Origin: Bdellovibrio sp. qaytius
Lineage (GTDB): Bacteria > Bdellovibrionota > Bdellovibrionia > Bdellovibrionales > Bdellovibrionaceae
Length of the DNA stretch: 64,000 nucleotides
NCBI GenBank assembly: GCA_004011035.1
Contig: CP025734.1
Span: forward strand, 1,820,001 to 1,884,000
Direction of reading: 5' to 3'
The position numbers and the translations under genes were made by a program. The notes under the pieces were generated by a model. It had not been told where the DNA came from, made no database searches, and saw nothing but the letters and a program-made list of their open reading frames with translations. Of the stretch, positions 17,513 to 26,068 are shown in pieces. Each line of letters starts with the position of its first letter. Positions within the stretch are counted from its first letter, which is position 1.

Positions 17513-18880
17513 TCAAAACGGAAAGCCCGGGCCTTTACCGCCCATACCACCGAATGGATTGCCTTTTCCTTTACCACCAAAGCCCATTTTCATCATTCCA
17601 CTCATCATTTTTTTCGCTTCTTCAAACTGTTTCACCAGTTTATTGATGTCTTGAACCTGAGTTCCAGAGCCAGTTGCGATTCTTTGACGCCTTGAGCCAT
17701 TAAGGATGCGGTGATCTTCGCGCTCCGAAATGGTCATTGAACGAATAATAGCTTCAATTTTTTTGATCTCATTATCTGGCGGAGTCATATTTTTCATCTG
17801 CTTAGAAATCTCGCCCATACCAGGTAGAAATTTCAGCATGCTCTCAAAACCGCCTAATTTTTTAAGCTGTTGAATCTGCGCTAAGAAATCTTCTAGCGTG
17901 AATTCATTGTTCATCATGCGTTTAGCAGAGCGTTCAGCTTCTTTAGTATCAATCACGTCTTGAGCGCGTTCTACTAATGAAAGAACGTCTCCCATATCTA
18001 AGATTCTTCCAGCTAAACGATCGGGGTGAAATACTTCAAGCGCGGAAACTTTTTCACCTACGCCTAAAAATTTAATCGGAATCCCCGTCACTTCACGAAT
18101 TGATAAGGCAGCCCCACCACGCGCATCGCCGTCTACTTTTGTTAAAACTAAACCTGTTAGATTTAATTTTTGATGAAATGTTTCAGCCACATTCACTGAT
18201 TGCTGACCTAACATCGCATCGGCGACTAATAAAATTTCAGTCGGAGTGATAACTTTTTTTAGATCAGATAACTCATTCATTAACTCTTCATCGATTTGCA
18301 AACGCCCTGCTGTATCGACTAATAACACATCAATTAATTCGCCTTCGGCCCATTTAATTGCGTTTGTTAAAATATCTGCGGGTTTATCGCCGACTTTAGA
18401 GGGGTAACATGAAAAATTATTTTGTTTCGCTAAAGTCTGCAACTGATCAATGGCTGCCGGACGATAAACGTCGACGGGTACAAAACCAACTTTTTTACCT
18501 AATTTTTGACGAATATATAAACCAAGTTTTGCAGTCGATGTGGTTTTACCCGCCCCTTGAAGACCCACCATCATAATGACTGATAGTTTTTCGCGAACGT
18601 TGATATCAACTTTTTCGCCACCTAATGTTTGCACCAATTCATCGTGCACGATTTTAGTGAACATTTGGCCAGGGTTTATGTTAGCAATAACTTCGGCACC
18701 CAGTGCTTTTACTTTTACACGATCAATAAAGTTTTTTACGACTTTAAAGTGAACGTCTGCTTCTAATAAACTTAGACGAATCTCTTTGATCACTTCTTCA
18801 ATGTTAGTCTCAGAGATCTTGTGCTGACCTTTAAGTTTTTTCATTGAACCTAAAATTTTATCCGATAAGCCTTCAAACAT
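17513..18880 (-). CDS. ffh: Signal recognition particle GTPase Ffh
   Basis: A 455-residue SRP54 homologue that binds signal sequences with 4.5S RNA and delivers ribosomes to FtsY. Visible are the N domain, the G domain with GLQGAGKTT (about 106-114), DTAGR (about 189-193) and TKVDGDARGG, and the M domain. The M domain includes the RNA-binding SGSRRQRIATGSG-type helix (here NGSRRQRIATGSG) and a Met/Gly-rich tail GGMGGKGPGFPF. Full length. It follows an ABC permease gene after 6 nt. Confidence 0.97.
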   Translation of the reverse strand: MFEGLSDKILGSMKKLKGQHKISETNIEEVIKEIRLSLLEADVHFKVVKNFIDRVKVKALGAEVIANINPGQMFTKIVHDELVQTLGGEKVDINVREKLSVIMMVGLQGAGKTTSTAKLGLYIRQKLGKKVGFVPVDVYRPAAIDQLQTLAKQNNFSCYPSKVGDKPADILTNAIKWAEGELIDVLLVDTAGRLQIDEELMNELSDLKKVITPTEILLVADAMLGQQSVNVAETFHQKLNLTGLVLTKVDGDARGGAALSIREVTGIPIKFLGVGEKVSALEVFHPDRLAGRILDMGDVLSLVERAQDVIDTKEAERSAKRMMNNEFTLEDFLAQIQQLKKLGGFESMLKFLPGMGEISKQMKNMTPPDNEIKKIEAIIRSMTISEREDHRILNGSRRQRIATGSGTQVQDINKLVKQFEEAKKMMSGMMKMGFGGKGKGNPFGGMGGKGPGFPF

Positions 18881-18886
18881 AATAGT

Positions 18887-19681
18887 CTACCATCTAGCGA
18901 ATGACCCTTTTACAAGGGAATACATCGCCATTAAATAAGTTACGACCGCAGCTAATAAACACACAACCACAGTTGTTGTAAGATCAACGTCACTTACTCC
19001 AACCATCGAATAGCGATAGCCATTAATTAAATAAAATACTGGATTTAAGTGACACACCTTTTGCCAAAAAGGATGTAACCCTTGAATCGTCATGAATACT
19101 CCGCCTAAATATGTGAGCGGAATTAAAATAAATGTTGAGAATGCACTGAGCTGGTCGAATGTTTTTGCGATGAAAGCGATAAAGATTCCGCAAAACGAAA
19201 AAATTAAACCACAAAGAACAGTGAACATGGCAAATAAAAGTGGATGTTTAATCGGTAAGAAATCGCCCACCATAAAGTAGTGAAAGATCATTCCGACAAC
19301 ACCTGTGATAAAGGCGACGACTGTTCCGCGGATGATTCCACCGATACCCATGGCCCAGATAATCTGATGATTTGTAATCGGAGCTACACGAATATCTTCA
19401 AGATCGCCCGAAAATTTAGATGTCACGATTGAAGATGATGAATTTTGAAATGAATTATTAATTAAACCCATAACCATCAAGCCCGGAATTAAAAATGTGA
19501 TGTAAGGTAAACCATTCGGAAGATTAACTTGTGAGCCTAATGACACGCCAAAGATCAATAAATATAAGCTTGAACTGACGATCGGGCTCACTACCGTTTG
19601 AATCATCACTTTCATGAAACGTTTAATTTCACGACGAATTAAAGTTAAAAATGGAATCCAGTTGTTAATCGTTTTTTCCAT
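18887..19681 (-). CDS. ABC-2 type transporter permease (YadH/NodJ-like)
   Basis: A 264-residue inner-membrane protein with about six membrane helices and the ABC-2 permease pattern: an N-terminal FLTLIRREIKRF, a long TVVSPIVSSSLYLLIFG helix, then PLTYLGGVFM near the C-terminus. It forms an exporter with the ATPase encoded next to it; their genes overlap by 1 nt (ATGA-like). Relatives export polysaccharide, drugs or lipids. The substrate is unknown. Insertion between prfC and ffh puts it under translation-cluster control. Confidence 0.9.
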   Translation of the reverse strand: MEKTINNWIPFLTLIRREIKRFMKVMIQTVVSPIVSSSLYLLIFGVSLGSQVNLPNGLPYITFLIPGLMVMGLINNSFQNSSSSIVTSKFSGDLEDIRVAPITNHQIIWAMGIGGIIRGTVVAFITGVVGMIFHYFMVGDFLPIKHPLLFAMFTVLCGLIFSFCGIFIAFIAKTFDQLSAFSTFILIPLTYLGGVFMTIQGLHPFWQKVCHLNPVFYLINGYRYSMVGVSDVDLTTTVVVCLLAAVVTYLMAMYSLVKGSFARW

Positions 19682-20577
19682 TATTGAGCTGCTCCATGAG
19701 CTTCGCGTCCAGCGATAACTACTTTTGTGAAAGCTTCTTCTAATTTGCCTTCAGTCATTTGAATATCAACTATATCAGCGAGAGAAATCTTATGTTGCGC
19801 GAGCACGTTGTTTAAACTTTCTGCTGCAGACGTTAGAATTTCTTTCGTATCACCGTTAGTTAATTTGATATGAATTTTTTTCGTCGAGTATTTTTGAATC
19901 ACTTCTTTAGGACTTCCGCAGTAGTTTACTTCGCCTTTGTTAATAATCGCGATGCGATTACAAAGATTTTCTGCTTCTTCAAGATAATGCGTAGTTAATA
20001 AAATCGACATTCCAGATTTTTGCAGTTCTGCTACAAACTTCCATAGTGATTCACGTAATTCTACGTCTACACCCGCTGTTGGCTCATCAAGTAATAATAA
20101 TTTTGGCGAATGCACTAAAGCTTTTGCGATCATCAAGCGACGTTTCATACCACCTGATAATTGTTTTACTTTTTTATGCGCGTGAGGCTTTAATGCTAAA
20201 CGATCTAATAAAAATTGAATACGATCGCCGTTATTTAAAATGCCGTAATAGCCTGATTGAAATTCTAAAATTTCAGTCACATTGAAGTATCCTGTGTTAA
20301 TCACTTCTTGATGAACGACGCCAACGTTTTGTTTGATCGTGCGCGCGTTCTTTACAACGTCTAAGCCGAAAACATTTAATTCGCCTGATGTTGGTTTTTC
20401 TAAAGTGGTGATTGTAGAAATAAGAGTGGTTTTACCCGCTCCGTTTGGCCCTAGTAAGCCAAAGATTTCACCTTCGTTAATATCAAAGCTAACTCCACGA
20501 AGTGCATGCACTGACCTTGAAGCATCTTTTACATCGACGTAGACTTTTTTAAGGTTTTTAACTTCTAAGGCTTTCAT
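19681..20577 (-). CDS. ABC transporter ATP-binding protein (YadG-like)
   Basis: A 298-residue ATPase. Walker A is GPNGAGKTT (about 43-51), the signature is LSGGMKRR (about 140-147), Walker B is LLLLDEP (about 160-166) and the switch His lies in LLTTHYLEEAE. A C-terminal 60-residue extension follows the nucleotide-binding domain, as in drug and lipid exporters of this class. It overlaps the permease start and begins directly at the prfC stop, so prfC, ATPase, permease and ffh are one unit. Confidence 0.93.
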   Translation of the reverse strand: MKALEVKNLKKVYVDVKDASRSVHALRGVSFDINEGEIFGLLGPNGAGKTTLISTITTLEKPTSGELNVFGLDVVKNARTIKQNVGVVHQEVINTGYFNVTEILEFQSGYYGILNNGDRIQFLLDRLALKPHAHKKVKQLSGGMKRRLMIAKALVHSPKLLLLDEPTAGVDVELRESLWKFVAELQKSGMSILLTTHYLEEAENLCNRIAIINKGEVNYCGSPKEVIQKYSTKKIHIKLTNGDTKEILTSAAESLNNVLAQHKISLADIVDIQMTEGKLEEAFTKVVIAGREAHGAAQ

Positions 20578-22179
20578 CTATCTCGCTCTCGAAATTGATG
20601 TGGCAAATTCTACATCTGGGTTTTCTTTTTTAGCCCAGTTAAGATCCCACTCTTGATTTAATAAAAGCACCGGTTGATCAATCATATCTCTGAATAAAGT
20701 AAAATTACCTTTCAGTTCATTCACAGCTTTACCGTCAGCATTACGAGGCCAACGGGCTACCATGAATGGTAAGCGGTTTAATTTAACTTCAAGATTGTAC
20801 TCATCCATTAATCTGTGAACTAAAACTTCGAATTGAAGTTCACCGACCGCACCGATTAAATATTCTTGCGGGCCATAAACTGGATCAATAAATAATTGAA
20901 TCGCACCTTCTTCAGATAAATGATTTAAGGCCTGTTGAAGTTTTGTTCTACGTAACGCATCTTTCACAGTTAATTTTGCAAATAACTCTGGCGCAAATTT
21001 TGGAATATCTTCGAATCTAACTTTACCATTACTTGAAATACTATCGCCGATGGCGAAGTTTCCTGTATCGCCGACACCAACGATGTCACCAGCGTAAGCT
21101 ACATCAACTGTTTCTTTATCAGCGGCTACGAATTGGCTTGAGTAAGATAAGCGTAATTCACGTTGTAAACGCGCATGGTTTACCTTCATGCCGCGTTCGA
21201 ATTTACCTGAGCAAATACGAACAAAAGCAATACGGTCACGGTGACGTTTATCCATGTTGGCTTGAATTTTAAATACGAACCCTGAAAAGTTGTCTGATAA
21301 CGGATCAACATCTCCCACAGTTTTTGACGGGCGAGGTTTCGGGCCTGGTGCAAATTCAGTAAAGAATTTTAAGAAAGTATCCACACCGAAATTTTGCTTA
21401 GCTGAACCGAAAGTCACCGGAGAAATTTTTCCGGTTAAAAATTCGTTCACATCAAATGGTGGCAGTGCCGATTCGATTAATTCTAATTCATCACGCACTT
21501 GCGCGCATGTTTCAGGATCTAAATATTTATCTAAGATCGGATCTTGTGGGCCTGATAAATCGTGTTCAGTGAACTCATCACCTTCACGGCGTTGATCATA
21601 AAAATAAACTTTTTTATTTAAGCGATTGTAAATCCCTTTAAAACGCTGACCGATGCCTAAAGGCCATGTCACGGGGTAACATTGCATGTTTAGGGTACGT
21701 TCAATTTCGTCGATCAAAGTTAAAGGATCTTTTCCTTCACGATCTAATTTATTTACGAAAGTAAAAATCGGAATATCACGCAAGCGACAAACATCGTAAA
21801 GTTTTTTAGTACGATCTTCTACGCCTTTGGCGACGTCGATTAGCATACAGGCTGATTCAACGGCCATTAATACGCGGTACGTATCTTCAGAGAAATCTTT
21901 ATGGCCGGGAGTATCGAGCAAGTTCACGCGAAGATCTGCGTAATCAAAAGTCATTACAGATGAAGTGATAGAAATACCTTTTTGTTTTTCTAATTCCATC
22001 CAATCAGACGTGGCTGATTTTGTTCCAGACTTACCTTTAACTTCGCCGGTTTCATGGATAACTCCGCCGTGATATAAAAGTTTTTCGGTCAACGTGGTTT
22101 TACCCGCATCTGGATGTGAAATAATGGCAAACGTACGACGACGTAGAATCTCTTTTTGGTCTGAAACTGGTAATGACAT
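20578..22179 (-). CDS. prfC: Peptide chain release factor 3
   Basis: A 533-residue translational GTPase that recycles RF1/RF2 after termination. G motifs are SHPDAGKTTLTEKLL (about 16-30), DTPGHKDF (about 92-99) and NKLDREG (about 146-152). The C-terminal part contains GAVGELQFEVL and matches the RF3 family rather than EF-G. It is the first gene of the minus-strand cluster and is divergent from trhO, with a 149-nt gap that should hold both promoters. Confidence 0.96.
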   Translation of the reverse strand: MSLPVSDQKEILRRRTFAIISHPDAGKTTLTEKLLYHGGVIHETGEVKGKSGTKSATSDWMELEKQKGISITSSVMTFDYADLRVNLLDTPGHKDFSEDTYRVLMAVESACMLIDVAKGVEDRTKKLYDVCRLRDIPIFTFVNKLDREGKDPLTLIDEIERTLNMQCYPVTWPLGIGQRFKGIYNRLNKKVYFYDQRREGDEFTEHDLSGPQDPILDKYLDPETCAQVRDELELIESALPPFDVNEFLTGKISPVTFGSAKQNFGVDTFLKFFTEFAPGPKPRPSKTVGDVDPLSDNFSGFVFKIQANMDKRHRDRIAFVRICSGKFERGMKVNHARLQRELRLSYSSQFVAADKETVDVAYAGDIVGVGDTGNFAIGDSISSNGKVRFEDIPKFAPELFAKLTVKDALRRTKLQQALNHLSEEGAIQLFIDPVYGPQEYLIGAVGELQFEVLVHRLMDEYNLEVKLNRLPFMVARWPRNADGKAVNELKGNFTLFRDMIDQPVLLLNQEWDLNWAKKENPDVEFATSISRAR

Positions 22180-22328
22180 AAGCTAATGGTTATAGACATT
22201 TTTTAGGGTTGATTCAAACAGTTTGACCCCTGCCGACAGGTGCATTAGAAGTAAAAACCTGATTTTGATGACCAAAAATCAACTCATGGTGGTTTGGAGC
22301 CACCGTCTGACAACTGAAAGAGGTTCAT

Positions 22329-23270
22329 ATGTCTACAAATGCGGCAAACAGCCCTGATAGTGCAGCTCAATTTTTTATCACTACCTTCTATAAGTTTATC
22401 CCAATTACTGATGTTGAAGCGACTAAAACTTGGTTCAATAATTTAGCTGAAAAGCACGACATCAAAGGCTTAATTATTTTAGCACCAGAAGGTTTTAACT
22501 CGACAGTTTCGGCGCAATCAAAACAGAATTTAGAAAATTTTAAAAAAGATTTATTAACGAACTTCAAATTAACTGAACTTAATTTTAAAGATTCAGAATC
22601 GCACAAATCCCCGTTTCGCCGTTTTATTGTAAAACTTCGCCCTGAAATCGTAACTTTAGGAACTCCAGATCTTGTTCCACCAGAGGGTGTAAACCGTCAT
22701 TTAACGCCGACTGAGTGGAATGATGTTTTAAAAAATGAAAAACCAATCATCATTGATACTCGTAATTGGTATGAACATAAAATTGGAACTTTTAAAGGAT
22801 CATTAAACCCCAACACTGAAAAATTCACTGAGTTTCCGCAATATATGGATTCACAAAATATTTCTAAAGATCAAAAAGTTTTAATTTTTTGCACCGGCGG
22901 CATTCGCTGCGAAAAAGGAATTTTAGAATTAACTGAAAAAGGTTACAGCAATGTTTACCAACTTGATGGTGGAATTTTAAATTATCTTAAAGAATATCCG
23001 AACGATGAATACGAAGGTGAATGTTTTGTTTTCGATCACCGCGTGGCTGTGACTCAAGATTTAAAGCCCACCGATAAATATTATCTTTGCCCTCACTGCG
23101 GCCAACCTGGCAACACAGCCATTGATTGCAAACGTTGCGATACACATGATCATATTTGTGAAGACTGCGCGCAAATTGAATGGAAGAAAGACACATGTTC
23201 GAAAGACTGTGCTTACCATTATAAACTTCATCCAGATCGCAAGGCTCCGCGCCAACCTCGTTCTTATTAA
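22329..23270 (+). CDS. trhO: tRNA uridine-34 hydroxylase, rhodanese-like
   Basis: A 313-residue enzyme of the TrhO/YceA family that makes 5-hydroxyuridine at the tRNA wobble base using oxygen. An acylphosphatase-like N-terminus (about 12-110) precedes the rhodanese domain with the active-site loop CTGGIRCEKG (Cys188, Cys194). The C-terminal part has many CxxC pairs (CPHC, CKRC, CEDC, C-x3-C; about residues 256-295) that look zinc-binding. ATG 22329 follows AGAGG. Divergent from prfC, consistent with tRNA and translation roles. Confidence 0.93.
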   Translation: MSTNAANSPDSAAQFFITTFYKFIPITDVEATKTWFNNLAEKHDIKGLIILAPEGFNSTVSAQSKQNLENFKKDLLTNFKLTELNFKDSESHKSPFRRFIVKLRPEIVTLGTPDLVPPEGVNRHLTPTEWNDVLKNEKPIIIDTRNWYEHKIGTFKGSLNPNTEKFTEFPQYMDSQNISKDQKVLIFCTGGIRCEKGILELTEKGYSNVYQLDGGILNYLKEYPNDEYEGECFVFDHRVAVTQDLKPTDKYYLCPHCGQPGNTAIDCKRCDTHDHICEDCAQIEWKKDTCSKDCAYHYKLHPDRKAPRQPRSY

Positions 23271-23295
23271 TGCTTTTATTTCTTCGAAGAAGAAT

Positions 23296-23868
23296 TTATT
23301 TTTCAGATTCGAAACGAATTTTAAATAAAATGGCACTGGCCACAGGTTTATTATTAACCATGGCTGGTTTAAATTTAGATTCTTGCGCCACACGAAGGGC
23401 CACGTCATCTAATCCATATGGAAGCGAGTTAATAAGTTTAACTTTCTTCACTGACCCGTCTGATCCAATCACCATTTCAACTTTTGATATACCTGAATAA
23501 TCGGCTTTACGAGCAGCTTCGGTGCGATTGGCTTTAATTTTGTTAAGTAAAACGGCGGCTGATGTGATTTCAGAATCTTGAGCTAACGTTTCGGTGGCAG
23601 CTGTTTCTGATGCGTCACTAGGTTTTACAGCGATAGCTTCGGTGGGTTCTATTGATTTTTCGCTTTTTGTTTTTTCGTGTTTGATTTGTTTTTCGGGGGG
23701 CGAAACTTCTACGCTCGACCGAAGTGTGGGCGTAACATAAGAAGTGACTTCAATATTTTCGTAAACTTTTTCATTCGTATTCGCTAAATATCCAATAGTT
23801 ACCACCACAGCTAAATGAATAGCGGCTGATAAGGCTAAGAATATGTAACGACGCGAAACTGACATCAT
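23296..23868 (-). CDS. TonB-family energy transducer-like protein
   Basis: A 190-residue protein. One N-terminal membrane helix (about 7-25) is followed by a charged K/E/P/T-rich periplasmic spacer (about 35-95) and a C-terminal TonB domain (about 115-190). The TonB domain shows the pattern GISKVEMVIGSDGSVKKVKL and SKFKPAMVNNKPV. TonB links ExbB/ExbD proton-motive energy to outer-membrane receptors. No exbBD genes lie nearby, so partners must be elsewhere. It is convergent with trhO (25-nt gap). Confidence 0.85.
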   Translation of the reverse strand: MMSVSRRYIFLALSAAIHLAVVVTIGYLANTNEKVYENIEVTSYVTPTLRSSVEVSPPEKQIKHEKTKSEKSIEPTEAIAVKPSDASETAATETLAQDSEITSAAVLLNKIKANRTEAARKADYSGISKVEMVIGSDGSVKKVKLINSLPYGLDDVALRVAQESKFKPAMVNNKPVASAILFKIRFESEK

Positions 23869-23927
23869 ATTATTTATATCTAGATTCGCGCTGAATATCT
23901 AGCGTTATTGCAGTATCTAATCCATGC

Positions 23928-24500
23928 CTACTGCATGAGATTTGATGGTCTATAATCGCGATTGCGTTCTTCTTCGATAGCTTCTTCTTCTTCTATCGTT
24001 AAGTTTTCTTCGCGGCGATAATGTTCTTTTAATTCTAAGTATTGTTTGCCGATTAATATGCGATCTTCAACATCACTCTCTTTTTTAAAATCAGGTAAAA
24101 TATGAGCTTCTTCTTCTTTAATATGATGTTCAACTAATTCGGCTAAAACTTTACAGCGCGCTGACCACAGTTCTGCATCTTCAGACATTTTTACGGCTTC
24201 AATCATTTGTTCGGCTAGAGCATGCTCAACCTCACCCTCAATGCCATCAAAGCGCAGTTCTTTATTTTCATCTTTAAAAAATGTGTATAAACTTTCTTGT
24301 TCAGATTTTGCATGCACTAATAAAAGTGGTGCAAACTGTTCGAAAATTCTGCGACGAGTTCTGATTGGTGTATTGAGATCTTTTAAAGTTGCAATCAATC
24401 TTTTTAAAGGTTCGTGGTCTGCAGTAATCAATTTAATGATATCTTCCTTAGACGTCTGTGCTGAACTTTTTTTTGTTTTCTTTGCAGTTGATTGTCCCAT
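23928..24500 (-). CDS. Hemerythrin HHE-domain protein
   Basis: A 190-residue cytosolic protein with a hemerythrin-like four-helix bundle. Candidate di-iron ligands are His29, His63, Glu67, His93, His125/126, Glu129/130 and His133. The N-terminus is a Lys/Ser-rich linker and the C-terminus a glutamate-rich tail. Such proteins bind oxygen, NO or iron and often serve stress responses. AAAGGAG precedes the ATG, the same site type as the Q/N-rich genes upstream, suggesting common expression. Confidence 0.88.
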   Translation of the reverse strand: MGQSTAKKTKKSSAQTSKEDIIKLITADHEPLKRLIATLKDLNTPIRTRRRIFEQFAPLLLVHAKSEQESLYTFFKDENKELRFDGIEGEVEHALAEQMIEAVKMSEDAELWSARCKVLAELVEHHIKEEEAHILPDFKKESDVEDRILIGKQYLELKEHYRREENLTIEEEEAIEEERNRDYRPSNLMQ

Positions 24501-24525
24501 AAAAAACTCCTTTGTTTAAGGTAGA

Positions 24526-24936
24526 CTAGGATTTAAGAGCAACACCAGTGCCACTAGGGTGTGGGTATTTTTGTCTCAGCTGGTGGCATTCTTGAATTCT
24601 TTGAATGATCGTGTTGGATAAATCGTCGTGATAAAAACCATAGGATTCAATATATAGACCTTTAACATCATCTTCGATCAGTGATCTGATCGCATACATA
24701 ATTGATTGATCATCAGGATCAGATGTATTTTCAAAACGCAAAACCTGATCAAAGAATATGTCATTCGGATAAAGCTGTAGTTTACCTTCATCACAGGTAA
24801 AATGATCAAAGTGTGGAACAAGGTTATACGTATAGCCTTGTTTTTTAAGGGTGTCGATCGCTTCGCAAAGCCCGTACATTTCGCCAGTGCCCGCGCAACT
24901 CATGTCTTTTGGTAGTACTGTAGTCGTATGTTGCAT
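24526..24936 (-). CDS. Conserved-looking soluble protein, unknown function
   Basis: A 136-residue protein of no family I recognise. It has a Cys pair near the start (SCAGTGEMYGLC, about 13-24), a YNLVPHFDHFTC stretch (about 37-48) and a helical C-terminal half. The frame is open to a GTG at 24966. ATG 24936 follows the stop of the small Q/N-rich gene by 1 nt (TAATATG), so coupled translation supports this start. It belongs to the hemerythrin/disordered-protein cluster; a stress role is inference only. Confidence 0.65.
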   Translation of the reverse strand: MQHTTTVLPKDMSCAGTGEMYGLCEAIDTLKKQGYTYNLVPHFDHFTCDEGKLQLYPNDIFFDQVLRFENTSDPDDQSIMYAIRSLIEDDVKGLYIESYGFYHDDLSNTIIQRIQECHQLRQKYPHPSGTGVALKS

Positions 24937-24937
24937 A

Positions 24938-25129
24938 TTATCTATTCGTTTTCTTATGTCGACCACCAGGCTGTCTCTGATTTATTATTGCATCATGAGA
25001 AGTTTGGTTTGGGCCAGCACTTGTTGCCGCACTCGCAGTTTGATTATCGCCTGGTTGTCTAACTAAATGACCTTGTTGACGATGACCAGTGTGCTTATTT
25101 GGGTTTGATATCTTAGTAATTTCTTTCAT
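24938..25129 (-). CDS. Small disordered Q/N/H-rich protein (paralogue 3)
   Basis: A 63-residue hydrophilic protein starting MKEITKISNPN, rich in Q, N, G, R, H and T. It has no hydrophobic core and is probably disordered. It shares the MKE...N start, an RQQG step, an NQTS-D block and a lysine/arginine end with the two small proteins encoded just upstream. Translation is coupled to the 136-residue gene through TAATATG. A good AGGAG lies before the ATG. Confidence 0.7.
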   Translation of the reverse strand: MKEITKISNPNKHTGHRQQGHLVRQPGDNQTASAATSAGPNQTSHDAIINQRQPGGRHKKTNR

Positions 25130-25165
25130 GAAGAAACTCCTGTTTCACATATCCTTTTCGTTTAT

Positions 25166-25208
25166 AAAAAAGAGCCTTATCTTGCGATAAGACTCTTCCA
25201 ACCATTAC
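25166..25208 (-). terminator. Intrinsic terminator, copy A of a 43-nt repeat
   Basis: Minus-strand reading gives stem AAGAGTCTTATC/GATAAGGCTCTT (one G-U pair) with a GCAA tetraloop and then a U6 run. This is a textbook terminator downstream of the small gene at 25278-25457. The whole 43-nt block (25166-25208) is identical to 25621-25663. Confidence 0.85.
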
Positions 25209-25277
25209 CTTGTTAGGATAACGATTTGATTCGGATGTATGTGTGTGTGTCTGTCTTTTACTTTTTTCAAGTAAAAA

Positions 25278-25457
25278 TTATTTGTTAGTTCTATTTTGAT
25301 TTTGCTGGCGATCAGACTGTCCCCGATCATGTTGTGAATCGCGAGATGTTTGATTTGCGCCTGAGCTTCTATCTACATTTGGTTTTTGACCAGATTGTTG
25401 ATTCATATCGCCCTGTTGACGTTGATTAGTATTTTGATTTTTTTCATTTTCTTTCAT
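25278..25457 (-). CDS. Small disordered Q/N-rich protein (paralogue 2)
   Basis: A 59-residue protein with start MKENEKNQNTNQRQQGD and then Q, N, S, D and R almost throughout. There is no hydrophobic residue run, so it is almost certainly disordered. The frame is open upstream to 25508, but ATG 25457 has AAAGGAG 6 nt before it and aligns with the start of paralogue 1. It has a promoter-like block shared with paralogue 1 and a duplicated terminator. The function is unknown; hydrophilin-like desiccation or stress protection is one possibility. Confidence 0.75.
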   Translation of the reverse strand: MKENEKNQNTNQRQQGDMNQQSGQKPNVDRSSGANQTSRDSQHDRGQSDRQQNQNRTNK

Positions 25458-25490
25458 GAGATACTCCTTTAATTTAGTTTTGTCGAAACA

Positions 25491-25520
25491 CGTTAAAGGT
25501 AAATACAAGTTCTGTTCCAG
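25491..25520 (-). promoter_or_regulatory. Promoter-like block shared with paralogue 1 (copy A)
   Basis: On the minus strand it reads TGGAACAG, then TTGTATT, then TTTAAC. GGAAC is a classic -35 of ECF-type sigma factors, and TTTAAC lies 16 nt later. The same arrangement precedes paralogue 1 at 25930-25960 with a 17-nt spacer. Regulation by a stress sigma factor is inference. Confidence 0.45.
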
Positions 25521-25620
25521 TTTTTAGAGCCGTTATTTTCGAGATGAAAGCAAATGCTGCGGCTTGTTCCCCATGAGCGACCCAGAAAAGGCTTGTCGTT
25601 ATGTTACAGAACGCGAAATA

Positions 25621-25663
25621 AAAAAAGAGCCTTATCTTGCGATAAGACTCTTCCAACCATTAC
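25621..25663 (-). terminator. Intrinsic terminator, copy B of a 43-nt repeat
   Basis: Identical over 43 nt to 25166-25208: a 12-bp stem with GCAA loop and a U run on the minus strand. It terminates the small gene at 25699-25905. Its identity with copy A implies recent duplication of the gene-terminator unit. Confidence 0.85.
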
Positions 25664-25698
25664 TTTTTCAGTGTAATGATTTAAATTAAATCGAAAAG

Positions 25699-25905
25699 TT
25701 ATTTATCAGTTCTTTGCTGTGGGCGATTAGCTTGCGATTGGTCAAATTGCGAGTCACGAGATGTACTGCCCGCGCCTGTTTCGGTGCGAGATGTGCTAGA
25801 TCCTGTGCTTGAGCTTGGTGTTTGACCTGCTCTGTTAGCTTGTCCGCCTTGTTGGTTTTGATTAGCGTTTTGATTTTTATTTGAAAAATTATTATTTTCT
25901 TTCAT
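25699..25905 (-). CDS. Small disordered Q/N/S/T-rich protein (paralogue 1)
   Basis: A 68-residue protein starting MKENNNFSNKNQNANQNQQGG, followed by a Ser/Thr/Gly stretch (about 31-45) and ending STSRDSQFDQSQANRPQQRTDK-like. It is clearly related to paralogue 2 (shared MKEN, NQNQQG, TSRDSQ-D, Q-NR and lysine end). It should be disordered and cytosolic. AAAGGAG precedes the ATG. It is the first gene of the tandem group on the minus strand. Confidence 0.75.
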   Translation of the reverse strand: MKENNNFSNKNQNANQNQQGGQANRAGQTPSSSTGSSTSRTETGAGSTSRDSQFDQSQANRPQQRTDK

Positions 25906-25929
25906 CTGGTACTCCTTTGTTTAAGAAAC

Positions 25930-25960
25930 TGTTAAACCCTTAATACAAATCCTGTTCCAA
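25930..25960 (-). promoter_or_regulatory. Promoter-like block shared with paralogue 2 (copy B)
   Basis: The minus strand reads TTTGGAACAGG, TTGTATT and then TTTAAC, matching the block before paralogue 2 (25491-25520). The GGAAC to TTTAAC spacing is 17 nt here. It ends about 25 nt before the ATG, a sensible promoter position. Confidence 0.45.
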
Positions 25961-26068
25961 ATTTTAAGACCAATAAATTTGATCTGAAGCGATTATACAG
26001 CCGCTAGTTTCGTATAAATTGCCCCATTTAGGGTTTTAATTTCTTGAAACAATGTGTAGAGTTTAATT

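Noticed and set aside
25231-25262. TG-rich stretch as a microsatellite or recombination site
   Set aside because: Only a short run of GT repeats with no partner copy; low complexity by chance is enough.
25474-25656. 60-residue minus-strand frame between Q/N-rich genes
   Set aside because: It covers the promoter-like block and the terminator repeat, so it is very unlikely to be coding.
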